From assembly GCF_000719345.1 (NCBI RefSeq), contig NZ_JOFX01000005.1, forward strand, positions 124,001 to 188,000: a DNA stretch of 64,000 bases. The letters are read 5' to 3'. Numbering within the stretch: position 1 is the first letter of the stretch; each line of letters opens with the position of its first letter. A program made the position numbers and the translations under genes. Source of the stretch: Streptomyces sp. NRRL F-2664 (GTDB taxonomy: Bacteria; Actinomycetota; Actinomycetes; Streptomycetales; Streptomycetaceae). This document shows positions 46,857 to 55,673 of this stretch, in pieces. The notes below the pieces were generated by a model. The model was not told the origin of the DNA and ran no database searches. It saw only the letters and a program-made list of their open reading frames with translations.

Positions 46857-47678
46857 ATGGCCAGATCCGGCACTGAGGGGCGGGGTGTACTGGAGGGCGC
46901 GTTCGCGCTCATGGAGGTGCTCGCGCACGGCGACGAGGTCGGTCTGACCCGGTTGGCGGCGGACGCGGAACTGCCCAAGGCGACGGCGCACCGGCTGCTG
47001 GGGCAGCTCGTCGCGCTCGGCGCGGTGCAGAGCTGTTCGGGCCGCTACCGGCTGGGCCCGAGGACGTTCCGGCTGGGGCAGGCGTGGCACCCGGCGCGGG
47101 CGCTGCGCGCCGCGTCGGCGCGGCCCCTGCGCGAACTGGCAGCCTCGGGGGGACGGTTGGGGGTGAGCCTGTCGGTTCCCGAGGCGGGACACGCCATCGT
47201 GGTGGGGAGTACGCGCAGCGAGGTGGACGACGTCTTCCCGCTGCATCCGGGGGTGGTCCTGCCGCCGGGGAGCGCTGCCGAGCTGATCCTGACGGCGTCC
47301 GTCCCCGAAGCGGGTCCGCCGCAGGGGTGGTCGCGGGCCGCGTGGTCGCGGGAGGCGGCGCGGACCAGGGAGCGGGGGATGGCCTTCCAGTACGGGCAGT
47401 GCGTCAGCGCGCTGTCGTGCGTGGCAGCGCCGGTGCACTCCGGCGCGGGGCACGTGGTGGCGGCGGTGGCGGCGACCGCTCTGGACGCCGGGCAGATCGC
47501 CCCGCTCGGTGCGGCCGTGGTGCGTGCGGCGGCCATGGTCAGCGCCAACCTGTCCAGGCTGCCGGCCGCCACCGCGCGGCCGCGGCGGGAGTGGGAGCCC
47601 GCTGGGGGCCCGGCGGGACGCCCCTCGTACGACGTGCTGGATCCGGCACGGAGGCACGAGGGGGTGTCGGCGACGTAG
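46857..47678 (+). CDS. IclR-family transcriptional regulator
   Basis: A 273-residue regulator. The N-terminal winged helix is typical of IclR: VLEGAFALMEVLAHGDEVGLTRLAADAELPKATAHRLLGQLVALGAVQ, followed by YRLGPRTFRLGQAWHP. The C-terminal effector domain has the family's central sheet, though the central region is short and Ala/Gly-rich. The ATG at 46857 has AAGGGGG 9 nt upstream. It diverges from the peptide/ligase/protease unit, with a palindrome between, so it is the likely regulator of that unit. The effector is unknown; many IclR proteins sense aromatic or short-chain acids, which would fit a PaaK-like partner. Confidence 0.9.
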   Translation: MARSGTEGRGVLEGAFALMEVLAHGDEVGLTRLAADAELPKATAHRLLGQLVALGAVQSCSGRYRLGPRTFRLGQAWHPARALRAASARPLRELAASGGRLGVSLSVPEAGHAIVVGSTRSEVDDVFPLHPGVVLPPGSAAELILTASVPEAGPPQGWSRAAWSREAARTRERGMAFQYGQCVSALSCVAAPVHSGAGHVVAAVAATALDAGQIAPLGAAVVRAAAMVSANLSRLPAATARPRREWEPAGGPAGRPSYDVLDPARRHEGVSAT

Positions 47679-47772
47679 CGCCCGGAGGGCGGGCGCGGCG
47701 GGGCCCGGCGCCCCGTCGCCCCTCCCGATCCCGGTGCGGCCGAGCCGGGCCCTGCGCGCCCGGGCGGGCGGT

Positions 47773-48345
47773 TCAGCGCAGGTCGAGGCGCATCAGGACC
47801 CGGGGGTGGCCGGCCAGCACCGAGGTGGTGTCGGCGGCGTGGACGAAACCGGCGCGTTCGAAGTTCTTCCGCAGCCCCGGGTACGCCATCGTCAGGTCGA
47901 CCCGCGCCGTGCCGTTGTCGAGCGGGTACGCCTCCACCACGGGCGCGCCGTGGGACCGGGCGAACTCGACCGCTCCGGCGATGAGGGCGTGCGAGATGCC
48001 CTTCCCGCGGTGGCCGGGGCGTACCCGGATGCACCACAGCGACCAGACCGGCAGCGCGTCGAGGTGCGGGATCGTACGGCTGCGTGCGAACGAGGTGTCC
48101 GCGCGCGGCGCCACGGCGGCCCAGCCGACCGGCTCCTCGCCCTGGTGGGCGATGACTCCCGGAGGGGTGCCGCTGCCGCACAGTCCGGCGACGTACTCAC
48201 CCCGGGCCGGACCACGCAGTTCGTTGTTGAGCTTGGCCGGGATCCGATAACTGAGGCACCAACAGACGTTGGCGGTCGGCGACTTGGGACCGAGCAGGGT
48301 GCGTACGTCCTCGAACGCCGACGCGGGGCGGACTTCGATGGTCAT
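47773..48345 (-). CDS. GNAT-family N-acetyltransferase
   Basis: A 190-residue acetyltransferase. The acetyl-CoA site is V-R-P-G-H-R-G-K-G-I-S in WCIRVRPGHRGKGISHALIAGAVEFARSHGA, and the C-terminal part includes LRKNFERAGFVHAADT. An N-terminal CYS-rich strand (VCWCLSYRI) is typical of the group often annotated as antibiotic or small-molecule acetyltransferases. ATG at 48345, with no strong SD. Substrate unknown. The 252-bp gap upstream to the tRNA contains only a plus-strand frame without supported start. Confidence 0.9.
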   Translation of the reverse strand: MTIEVRPASAFEDVRTLLGPKSPTANVCWCLSYRIPAKLNNELRGPARGEYVAGLCGSGTPPGVIAHQGEEPVGWAAVAPRADTSFARSRTIPHLDALPVWSLWCIRVRPGHRGKGISHALIAGAVEFARSHGAPVVEAYPLDNGTARVDLTMAYPGLRKNFERAGFVHAADTTSVLAGHPRVLMRLDLR

Positions 48346-48546
48346 GGGCCCACAGTGCCACGGGCGACGGCCGGGGACAGCCGGGGCACCGGAGGAAGCG
48401 GTCTGCGCCCCCGCCGCCGACGCCACCGTCCACCTCCCGCACCGCGTCGCGGCCGGCCTGCACGGCTCGTGGATCACCGACACCCCGCGGCACACCGGTG
48501 CGAGCTGACCGGCAGCCCCGCGCCCGGTCGGCGGCGAACATGCGAA

Positions 48547-48576
48547 AGGCCGTTCTCTCCTCCGAGAGAACGGCCT
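48547..48576 (-). terminator. Terminator downstream of tRNA-Pro copy 2
   Basis: Arms AGGCCGTTCTCT and AGAGAACGGCCT (48547-48558 with 48565-48576) form a perfect 12-bp stem with a 6-nt loop, followed on the minus strand by TTTCG. It lies 21 nt 3' of the tRNA. Confidence 0.85.
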
Positions 48577-48597
48577 CCGACCTGCGTTTCCGCGTGG

Positions 48598-48671
<74 letters not shown>

Positions 48672-48775
48672 ATGCCCGCTGACCTGGGGTTTCCCCCGGC
48701 CGAACGCGCATGAGAACGATACCGCATTTCCGTGGGTGGTCGCGCGCGCCTTTCCGCCATCGGGTCGCGGGCCGG

Positions 48776-49138
48776 TCAGCCGGCGTCAGCGGCCAGCTCC
48801 GGATGGGCCGCGACCAGGCGTTTCGGAGCCGCCTGCCGCCACGAGTCGAGCAGGACCGAGCGCAGCTCGGCCTCGTCCCCCACCGCTGACAGGCGAACCC
48901 GGATCCATGCGTAGTTCTCATCATGACCTGCACGGATGAAGAATTTGTCCGGTTCCGACGCGATCAGCTCGGCCCGGTCCTCCCGAGGGCACTTCACCCC
49001 GATCGCGGTGTCGTCGTCGGCGACCGAGGCGAAGATCTTCCCCGCCACCCGGAAGGTCGGCATGCCCCAGGCCGGCTTCTCGCTGCTGTCCGGGAGGGAC
49101 AGCGCGATGCGGCGGACGTCCTGCACGGTCGCGGCCAT
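48776..49138 (-). CDS. MmcQ/YjbR-family protein
   Basis: A 120-residue protein of the MmcQ/YjbR family, whose fold resembles double-stranded DNA-binding domains. It has the typical order VQDVRRIALSLPDSSEKPAWGMPTFRVAGKIFASV, a middle AIGVKCPREDRAELI, then the C-terminal WIRVRLSAVGDEAELRSVLLDSWRQAAPKRL. The ATG at 49138 has GGAGGAG upstream. A reading from 49270 would add an (EP)n tail encoded by the hexanucleotide repeat, which I judge non-coding. No function is assigned to the family with confidence. Confidence 0.87.
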   Translation of the reverse strand: MAATVQDVRRIALSLPDSSEKPAWGMPTFRVAGKIFASVADDDTAIGVKCPREDRAELIASEPDKFFIRAGHDENYAWIRVRLSAVGDEAELRSVLLDSWRQAAPKRLVAAHPELAADAG

Positions 49139-49156
49139 CTCCGGCTCCTCCCCAGC

Positions 49157-49200
<44 letters not shown>

Positions 49201-49300
49201 GATGCTCGTCCCACGACCGTAGCCGCCCCCACCGACAGCCCGCCCGTGCGCGCCGGTCCTCCCGGCCCACGGTGCACCTGCCGGACCAGGGCCGCCGGCG

Positions 49301-49705
49301 TCAGAGTCGGCGGCGAAGGCCGTCGAGCACCGCCAGGAGGAGGGACCGGTCGTCGGCGGCGTACGAGCCGCCGTCCGGGGGCCGTGGAGCCTGTGCCATG
49401 ACGGCCCCGCATTCCATGAGGTCGGACAGCAGTACCTTCACGACGGCGGCCGGGAGCCGCAGCCGGCCCGCCAGTTCGGCGACGGTCACGGCCGCGGCGC
49501 CGGCGCGGGCGCACCACCGGAGCGCGAGGGTGTGCTCCGGCCCGAGCGGGGCGCACGGGCGCACGCCGGTCGCGGTCATCCGCGCCCGCGGGTCGAGGAC
49601 GACGCCCGGTCGGGTCCGGCCGCCCGTGGCGGTGTAGGGGCGGGTCACCCGCCCCGCCGAGCGATCGAGCCACGGCGTGTCCCGCCCCCTGCCGGGGGCT
49701 GTCAT
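49301..49705 (-). CDS. cvnC: Conservon DUF742 protein CvnC
   Basis: A 134-residue DUF742 protein, the third member of Streptomyces conservons. Core sequence VTRPYTATGGRTRPGVVLDPRARM is followed by a winged-helix-like part (VAELAGRLRLPAAVVKVLLSDLMECGAV), which matches the family. Its ATG overlaps the stop of the Roadblock gene (ATGA). The usual next gene, cvnD (a small GTPase), is absent here: the unit ends after CvnC, and a 162-bp gap with the hexanucleotide repeat leads to MmcQ. Confidence 0.93.
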   Translation of the reverse strand: MTAPGRGRDTPWLDRSAGRVTRPYTATGGRTRPGVVLDPRARMTATGVRPCAPLGPEHTLALRWCARAGAAAVTVAELAGRLRLPAAVVKVLLSDLMECGAVMAQAPRPPDGGSYAADDRSLLLAVLDGLRRRL

Positions 49706-50157
49706 CGCTCCGTGTGCGCGGCCGGTCGGCGGGGCGCAACCGCCAGGTACGGTCGGACGCTCTTGACCAGCATCGCCATCTCGTAGCCGAGTACGCCGGC
49801 GTCGGCCTCGCGGTCGGCGAGGACGGTCAGGCAGGTGCCGGAGCCGGCGGCGGAGACGAAGAGGAGCGCGCTGTCGAGCTCGACGACGACCTGCCGTACG
49901 TCGCCGCCGTCCGCGAACCGGGCTCCTGCGCTGCGGCCGAGCGAGTAGAGGCCGGAGGCGAGGGCCGCGAGGTGGTCGGCGCTGTCCGGATCGAGGCCGT
50001 GGGCGCAGCCTGCGAGCCCGTCGGCAGTGAGCAGTACGGCGCTGCGGGTGTACGGCACGCGGTGGACCAGGCCGCTGAGCAGCCAGTCCAGATCCGAGAG
50101 CCGGCTGCCGGTCTTCGTGGCCACTTCGCCGCCCATGGTGGTGCGCTCCTCGGTCAT
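49702..50157 (-). CDS. cvnB: Conservon Roadblock/LC7 protein CvnB
   Basis: A 151-residue Roadblock/LC7 protein, typical of CvnB. It reads LSDLDWLLSGLVHRVPYTRSAVLLTADGLAGCAHGLDPDSADHLAALASGLYSL, then VVVELDSALLFVSAAGSGTCLTVLADREADAGVLGYEM. Roadblock proteins act as regulators or GEF-like partners of the CvnD GTPase, which is missing here. It overlaps cvnA and cvnC by 4 nt each, so all three are coupled. Confidence 0.95.
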   Translation of the reverse strand: MTEERTTMGGEVATKTGSRLSDLDWLLSGLVHRVPYTRSAVLLTADGLAGCAHGLDPDSADHLAALASGLYSLGRSAGARFADGGDVRQVVVELDSALLFVSAAGSGTCLTVLADREADAGVLGYEMAMLVKSVRPYLAVAPRRPAAHTER

Positions 50158-52085
50158 ACCTGGTTCTCCGACTGCGCGAGGCCGAAGCCCCGCTGAAAGG
50201 CGGCCATGAGGCCGGGGTCGTGCACGGGCTGCTCGGTGTCGGCGGGCGGCCGCGGTGCGGGGGCGTCGCGGAGCTGGGGGGCGAGGTGCGACTGGGCCCG
50301 CCGCCGCGGCAGTACCGGCCGCTCACCGTCGTCCTCCTCGGGAGCGTCCCCCGCCACGGCGTCACGGCGCCGGGCGGATCCGTCCCGCGCCGCATCCGCT
50401 CCGGGCCCCGGTCCGGGCAGCCATGTTCCGGCGGCCTCCGTCCGGATGCCGGGCGCGGCCGACTGCGTGCGCGCCTGCACGGGCCCGTCCGGTGCCGGCA
50501 CGGGCACGTCCTGCGCCCCCGGCACCTGCCACCCGTCCGCTCCCGGCCCCGGTGCGGCTCCCGGTCCGGGCCGCGGAGCCGGCACCCGGTGGGTGGGCGG
50601 CGTGTCGGAGGCCCCGGCTGCGCCCCGGCCGACGTGCGGGAACTCCGCGCCGGAGGCGGGCCGTACCGCCCCCTCGGCGCCGGCCGCCTGCTGCGGAGCC
50701 GGGCCGACGGATCCCGGCGTACCAGTGGATGCAGTGGCGGCGGCGCCTCGGGGTTCCGGTTCGGCGGGGGCCGGCGGGCCCGCCGGTTCGGGGCGGGGGG
50801 CGGGGATCGTGGGATCGTAGGGGGCCCGGCGGGGCATCTGCATGCGCGCCGGTTCCAGCGGCGGCGTCACCCGCGAGCCGTCGGCCGCCTCCGCGCCCAG
50901 CAGCTCCTGCGGCAGCACCAGCACCGCGAGCACGCCCCCGTAGATGTTCGACTTCAGCTCGACGGCGATCCCGTGCCGCCGCGCCAGCGCCGCCACCACG
51001 TACATGCCGATCCGCCCGTCCGCGAGCAGGCTCCGGACGCCGACCTGGTCGAGGTCCGCGAGGAGGGCGTTCATCCGGTGCTGGTCCCCGGCCGGCATGC
51101 CCGGTCCCCGGTCCTCCACCTCGACCGCGATCCCGGCCGTGACCCGCTCTGCGCGCAGCACCACGTCGGTGTCGGGGGCGGAGAACACCGTGGCGTTCTC
51201 CACGAGTTCCGCCAGCAGGTGCACGACGTCCGCGACGGCGTGTCCGCGCACGCTGCCGCCCGCCGGCGGCACGACCTTGACCCGGGGGTACTGCTCGACC
51301 TCCGCGACCGCGGAGCGGAGCACTTCGCCCAGGTCGATCGGCCGGGTCCACTGGCGGCGGGAGGAGGCGCCGCCGAGCACCGCGAGGTTCTCGGCGTGGC
51401 GGCGGATGCGGGTGGCGAGGTGGTCGACCTGGAAGAGCTCCCTGAGCAGCTCCGGGTCCTCCACCGAGTGCTCCAGGTCGTCCAGCAGCGAGATCTCGCG
51501 GTGGACGAGGGACTGGAGCCGGCGGGCGAGGTTCATGAAGACCTCGACCTTGCGCTCGCTGTCGGACGGGGTGACCGGCGCGGCCAGCCGTACGAGGGCG
51601 GCGTGGGCCTGTTCGCGGGCGCCGCGCAGCTCCTGGGAGAGCAGCCAGAACTCGTCCACGCCCGCCGGGTCGCCGCCGGTGAGGGTGGCGTTCGGACCGC
51701 CCCGGACCGGCCGCGGGGCGGTCTCGCCCCGCTCCAGCCGTTCGGCGGCCGTCCGCAGCTCCTGGCGGCCGCGCACGCTGGAGCGGCGCAGCGCCTCGCA
51801 CCGGTCCCGTACGGCCTTGGCGGCGCGCTGCGCGCCGAGAGCTGCCGCGGCCAGCGCGGCGAGGACGAGCAGGGCGCATCCGGTGAGGACCGGCCAGAGC
51901 CGGGCATCGCGTTCGCCGGCGCCCCCGCCGAGCTGCAGGGTGAAGATCACCGCGGCGGCGCCGCTGAGCCCGGCGGCCAGCGTCGGCAGCAGCGCGGCGC
52001 GGACCAGCTGGGGGTGTATCTGCCGGGCGGGACCGGTGGCGGCGTGTCTCGACGGGGCGTGGCGGGCGGCGCGGAGTGCGGACAT
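50154..52085 (-). CDS. cvnA: Conservon sensor-like histidine kinase/ATPase CvnA
   Basis: A 643-residue membrane protein. Two hydrophobic helices (about residues 29-51 and 63-84) precede a coiled linker and an HATPase_c domain with the N-box LAELVENATVFS and G-boxes VEDRGPGMP and ADGRIGMYVVAALA. It has a phosphoacceptor-like region with E-x-F-M-N-L-A-R-R-L. The last ~220 residues are Pro/Ala-rich and low complexity, typical for CvnA. It probably starts with ATG at 52085 (GAGGA upstream). Its role is as a sensor that works with Roadblock and DUF742 proteins. Confidence 0.95.
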   Translation of the reverse strand: MSALRAARHAPSRHAATGPARQIHPQLVRAALLPTLAAGLSGAAAVIFTLQLGGGAGERDARLWPVLTGCALLVLAALAAAALGAQRAAKAVRDRCEALRRSSVRGRQELRTAAERLERGETAPRPVRGGPNATLTGGDPAGVDEFWLLSQELRGAREQAHAALVRLAAPVTPSDSERKVEVFMNLARRLQSLVHREISLLDDLEHSVEDPELLRELFQVDHLATRIRRHAENLAVLGGASSRRQWTRPIDLGEVLRSAVAEVEQYPRVKVVPPAGGSVRGHAVADVVHLLAELVENATVFSAPDTDVVLRAERVTAGIAVEVEDRGPGMPAGDQHRMNALLADLDQVGVRSLLADGRIGMYVVAALARRHGIAVELKSNIYGGVLAVLVLPQELLGAEAADGSRVTPPLEPARMQMPRRAPYDPTIPAPRPEPAGPPAPAEPEPRGAAATASTGTPGSVGPAPQQAAGAEGAVRPASGAEFPHVGRGAAGASDTPPTHRVPAPRPGPGAAPGPGADGWQVPGAQDVPVPAPDGPVQARTQSAAPGIRTEAAGTWLPGPGPGADAARDGSARRRDAVAGDAPEEDDGERPVLPRRRAQSHLAPQLRDAPAPRPPADTEQPVHDPGLMAAFQRGFGLAQSENQV

Positions 52086-52339
52086 CGGCGTCCTCGGTAC
52101 GTGGGGCCCGGCCCCCAGCGTTCCGGGGCCCGGTGTTGATCACCGGATACCCACGCTAGACCCCGCCGTCCCGCCCCGGACCGCCAGTCGGCGAACTTCG
52201 CGGGGGTGCTTCCCGCTCCCGGTGGAGCGCTCGCACGACAGCCCGAATGCGCCGGTCAGGCCGTTGGGACCGCCCGGCGCCGCCGCCGCGGCGGAGCGGC
52301 GGGCGCGGGCCGGCCGGGGCGTCGGCCAGGGGGCACCCT

Positions 52340-53581
52340 TCAGGACCTGACGGTCTCCGGCTCCTCCTGGCCGCCGACGGTCGACGACGCCACCCGGGCT
52401 GCCGTCGCCGCCGCTGCGCCGGCCCCGTGCACGGGCACGGCCGCGGGTCCGTCCACGGGCAGGCCCGGCACCGCACCGGCCACGAAGGGCCGCCACCAGG
52501 GGTCGGTCGGGGCGTCCTGCGATCCCGGTTCGAACGGCCGGCCCGGGATCGGCAGGGCCACGGCCGCACCTGCCGACTCTGCAGCGGCCAGGGTGCCCTC
52601 GCCGGGCTCGTCCCACGGGTGCAGGGCCAGGTTGAAGGTGCCCCAGTGGATCGGCAGCATCGTCCCGTGCGCGGCGCCGCCCTGGAGGTCGAGGTGGGCG
52701 CGCATGCCCTCCTCGGGGGTCATGTGGATGTCCGGCCAGTACTCCGAGTAGGCGCCGATCTGGATCATCGTGGCGTCGAAGGGGCCGTGTGCCGCGCCGA
52801 TCTCCGCGAAGCCGGGGAAGTAGCCGGTGTCGCCGCTGTGGTAGATCCGGTGCTCCGCGCCCGCGACCACCCAGGAGGCCCACAGGGTGTGCTGCTGGTT
52901 GCGCAGGCCGCGGCCGCAGAAGTGCCGGGCGGGCGTGGCGGTGAGGGACAGGCCGGCGATCTCGGTGGTCTCGTTCCAGTCGAGCTCGCGCAGCCGGCCG
53001 GCCGGCACGCCCCAGTGCTCCAGGTGCGCGCCGACGCCGAGCGGGACGGCGAAGACCGTGTCCGTACCGGCCAGAGCCTTGATCGTCGGCAGGTCCAGGT
53101 GGTCGTAGTGGTCGTGGGAGATGACGACGACGTCGACCTCGCCCAGAGCGGCGAGCGGCACCGGCACGGGGTGGAGCCGCTTGGGGCCGGCGAAGGGGAA
53201 GGGGGAGCAGCGCTCGCCCCACACCGGGTCGAACAGCACCCGGTGCCCGTCGATCTCCGCGAGCACGCTGGAGTGTCCCATCCAGGTCAGGCGCAGACCG
53301 CTGGCGGGCGGCTTCGCCAGGTCGGCGAGGGTCGTCGGGTGCACGGGGATCGCCGCCGCGGGGCTGCGCCGGACCCGCTGCTCACGGCGGAAGTAGACCT
53401 TCGCGAACTCGGTCATCGACCCCGAGGGCCTGTTCCGGGCCCCGACCGGGTTCTGGAAGACGCCGTCGGCGAAGTTCGGCGAGCGGCGGATCCGCTCCAG
53501 CCTGGCGCCGGACGGGTCCGCGCCGAAGGCTTCGGGTCGCAGGGCGCGCAGCCGCGGGCGGAGGGGACGGGAGCCGGTCAA
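52340..53581 (-). CDS. MBL-fold metallo-hydrolase (NAPE-PLD/UlaG-like)
   Basis: A 413-residue metallo-beta-lactamase-fold hydrolase. The metal motif is H-D-H-Y-D-H (VVVISHDHYDHLDLPTIKAL), with a later His in RHFCGRG, HSGDTGYFPGF for the bridging Asp, and a C-terminal His in LPIHWGTFNLALHPWDEP. The opening SPNFADGVFQNPVG is typical of NAPE-PLD-like actinobacterial members, whose substrates are lipids or phosphoesters. The start chosen is TTG at 53581, with GGAGG 4 nt upstream; an in-frame GTG at 53641 is the alternative. The C-terminal ~40 residues are Ala/Pro-rich. Confidence 0.9.
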   Translation of the reverse strand: MTGSRPLRPRLRALRPEAFGADPSGARLERIRRSPNFADGVFQNPVGARNRPSGSMTEFAKVYFRREQRVRRSPAAAIPVHPTTLADLAKPPASGLRLTWMGHSSVLAEIDGHRVLFDPVWGERCSPFPFAGPKRLHPVPVPLAALGEVDVVVISHDHYDHLDLPTIKALAGTDTVFAVPLGVGAHLEHWGVPAGRLRELDWNETTEIAGLSLTATPARHFCGRGLRNQQHTLWASWVVAGAEHRIYHSGDTGYFPGFAEIGAAHGPFDATMIQIGAYSEYWPDIHMTPEEGMRAHLDLQGGAAHGTMLPIHWGTFNLALHPWDEPGEGTLAAAESAGAAVALPIPGRPFEPGSQDAPTDPWWRPFVAGAVPGLPVDGPAAVPVHGAGAAAATAARVASSTVGGQEEPETVRS

Positions 53582-53698
53582 AGCGCCTCCAGGGAGGGGT
53601 GGGGTCGGTGCGGTCGTGTCGCCACGACCATCCCAACGCACGCCGGCCCCGAAGGATTCCGCCTGCGGCTCCGCCCCTCCCCCGCTCGGCGTCCCCCG

Positions 53699-54484
53699 CT
53701 ACAGCGGCAGCAGGTCGGGCCGCTTCGCCTCGACGTGGTCGCCGGAGGACTCGCCGCGCAGCCGGCGGCCGATCCACGGCACCAGGTACTCACGGGCCCA
53801 CTGGATGTTGTCGCGGGTGACGTCCACCGAGCCGCGCGGGCGCAGCTGCGGCCACGGCTGGTCGGGGTCGGCCGGCACCTCCAGGCCGAGCACCTGGGCG
53901 GCGCGCAGGGCGACGCGGGTGTGGCCCTCGGGCGAGAGGTGCAGCCGGTCGGCGTCCCAGGCGCGGCGGTCCTGTACGGACTTGAGCGACCAGAGGTCCA
54001 GGACCGGGCAGCCGTAGCGGTCGGCGATGGCGCGCACGTGCGCGCTGTACGTCGCGACCTTCCCGCGCAGGTGCTTCAGGACGGGCACGCCGCGGGTGTC
54101 GAAGCCGGTGGTGATCATGACGAGGCCGACGGCCCCCGTGAGGTCGGCCACGGCCGCCTCGAACCGTTCCGCCACGGCGTCCGGGTCACTGCCGGGCCGG
54201 ATGATGTCGTTGCCCCCCGCGCAGAAGGTGACGAGGTCCGGCGCGAGGGCCTTGGCCCTCGGCACCTGGTCCGCCACGATCTGGTCGAGGAGCTTGCCCC
54301 GCACCGCGAGGTTCGCGTACCGGAAGTCGTGCTCGTCGCGCTGATCGGCCAGGAGCACGGCGAGCCGGTCCGCCCAGCCGAGAAAAGAATCCCCTGGCCC
54401 CGGGTCCCCCACGCCCTCTGTGAAGCTGTCCCCGATCGCCGCGTACGAGCCGATGGTCTTGATGTTCGTCGTCGTCGCTGCCAC
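53699..54484 (-). CDS. SGNH/GDSL-type esterase
   Basis: A 261-residue SGNH hydrolase. The four blocks are visible: block I AAIGDSFTEGVGD (Ser nucleophile), block II NLAVRG, block III FCAGGNDI, and block V DRLHLSPEGH (Asp-x-x-His). No signal peptide, so it should be cytosolic. The GTG start has AAGGA 11 nt upstream. It may be an acyl-ester hydrolase or thioesterase; substrate unknown. Confidence 0.93.
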   Translation of the reverse strand: MAATTTNIKTIGSYAAIGDSFTEGVGDPGPGDSFLGWADRLAVLLADQRDEHDFRYANLAVRGKLLDQIVADQVPRAKALAPDLVTFCAGGNDIIRPGSDPDAVAERFEAAVADLTGAVGLVMITTGFDTRGVPVLKHLRGKVATYSAHVRAIADRYGCPVLDLWSLKSVQDRRAWDADRLHLSPEGHTRVALRAAQVLGLEVPADPDQPWPQLRPRGSVDVTRDNIQWAREYLVPWIGRRLRGESSGDHVEAKRPDLLPL

Positions 54485-54580
54485 GAGAACCCATCCTTCA
54501 CTCCCGCAAGCAACCTACGCCAACGTAATGAGGGGTTGACGGGCCGTGATCTGTACCACGCCGGGCATAAGGAACGGGTA

Positions 54581-54621
54581 CGCGTGGGGCCGGGACCCCC
54601 CTCGGGTCCCGGCCCCACGCG
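54581..54621 (-). terminator. Long hairpin after LysM/M23 gene
   Basis: A perfect 18-bp GC-rich stem (54581-54598 with 54604-54621) and a 5-nt loop lie just 3' of the LysM/M23 gene. The T-run is weak (CGTTCCTT), but stem strength suggests an effective terminator for the riboswitch-controlled transcript. Confidence 0.75.
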
Positions 54622-54647
54622 GGTCGGCGCTCCGCCGGCGGCCGCCG

Positions 54648-55655
54648 TCAGAGGCTGGCGCCCTTCGAGCGGAGGTAGGCGATCGGGTCCATGTCGGAGC
54701 CGTAGGACGGGCTCGTGCGGATCTCGAAGTGCAGGTGCGGGCCGGTCGAGTTGCCCGTGGAGCCGGAGAGGCCGATGCTCTGCCCGGTGATGACGCTCTG
54801 ACCGGAGGAGACGGAGAGCTGGGAGAGGTGGGCGTACTGGGAGTACTTGCCGTCCGCGTGCCGGATGACGACCTCGTTGCCGTACGCGCCGCTCCATCCG
54901 GCGGAGACGACGGTGCCCGCGCCGACGGCCTTGACGGTGGTGCCCATGGCGGCGATGAAGTCGACGCCCGTGTGGTAGCCGGAGGACCACATGGCACCGG
55001 CGACCTTGTACTGGGTGGAGACGCCCCCGCCGACCGGGGCCACGAAGGCGGAGCCGGCGGGCTGCGCGGCGGGCGCCTTGGCGGGGGCCTCGGGGGCGGA
55101 GTCCTGCTGCACCTGCGGGGCGGCGGCGCGCCCGGCCGGCTTCTGCGCCTTCGGGGCCGACTTCGGAGCGGTCTTCGGAGCGGTCTTGGGAGCGGTCCTG
55201 GGAGCCGCCTCGGGGGCGGTGCGCGGGGCCGGGACGGAGTCGGACGGAGCGGCGGCCTGCCCGCGCCCGCCGAGGCTCAGCTTCAGACCGGGGTGGATCA
55301 GCGACGGGTCGGCGCCGACGGCCTCACGGTTCTGCGCGTACAGCCGCTCCCAGCCTCCGGCCAGGTCGTGCTCCGCGGCGATCACGGAGAGGCAGTCGCC
55401 CGGGACGACCGTGTAGACGGTCGGCGCGGCCTGCACGACGGCCGCGGGAGCGGCGGGCGCGGCCTGGAGGGCGGCGGGGATCTGCGGGGCCACCGCGGGC
55501 GCGACGGCGGGGACCGCCGCCGGCGCTCCGGCCGCGTGGGCGCCGGCGGCGCCGATCAGCGGCAGGGCGAGGGCAGCGCCGCCGGTGCCTGCGGCCGCGA
55601 ATCCGCGGGGAAGGGAAAGGGACTTGGGACGGCGGTGCTTACCCTTTGCAGGCAT
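54648..55655 (-). CDS. Secreted LysM + M23 peptidoglycan endopeptidase
   Basis: A 335-residue exported protein. A signal peptide (Lys/Arg-rich start, hydrophobic core to HAAGA, about residue 43) is followed by an Ala/Pro linker, a LysM domain (TVVPGDCLSVIAAEHDLAGGWERLYAQNREAVG...HPGLKLSL), an Ala/Pro/Lys linker with APKTAPK repeats, and a C-terminal M23 domain. The M23 domain has the H-x3-D site (HTGVDFIA), YSQYAHLSQL and the H-x-H site GPHLHFEIRTS. It should cut peptidoglycan cross-links. ATG at 55655. The long leader carries a c-di-AMP riboswitch, the usual partner for cell-wall hydrolases in actinobacteria. Confidence 0.95.
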   Translation of the reverse strand: MPAKGKHRRPKSLSLPRGFAAAGTGGAALALPLIGAAGAHAAGAPAAVPAVAPAVAPQIPAALQAAPAAPAAVVQAAPTVYTVVPGDCLSVIAAEHDLAGGWERLYAQNREAVGADPSLIHPGLKLSLGGRGQAAAPSDSVPAPRTAPEAAPRTAPKTAPKTAPKSAPKAQKPAGRAAAPQVQQDSAPEAPAKAPAAQPAGSAFVAPVGGGVSTQYKVAGAMWSSGYHTGVDFIAAMGTTVKAVGAGTVVSAGWSGAYGNEVVIRHADGKYSQYAHLSQLSVSSGQSVITGQSIGLSGSTGNSTGPHLHFEIRTSPSYGSDMDPIAYLRSKGASL

Positions 55656-55673
55656 GGCGCATTCCTCTCCGGT

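Noticed and set aside
48269..48508. Plus-strand frame ending HLPHRVAAGLHGSWITDTP
   Set aside because: It overlaps the GNAT gene 5' end, has no RBS or supported start, and ends beside the tRNA terminator. It could be a remnant of a lost gene but cannot be supported.
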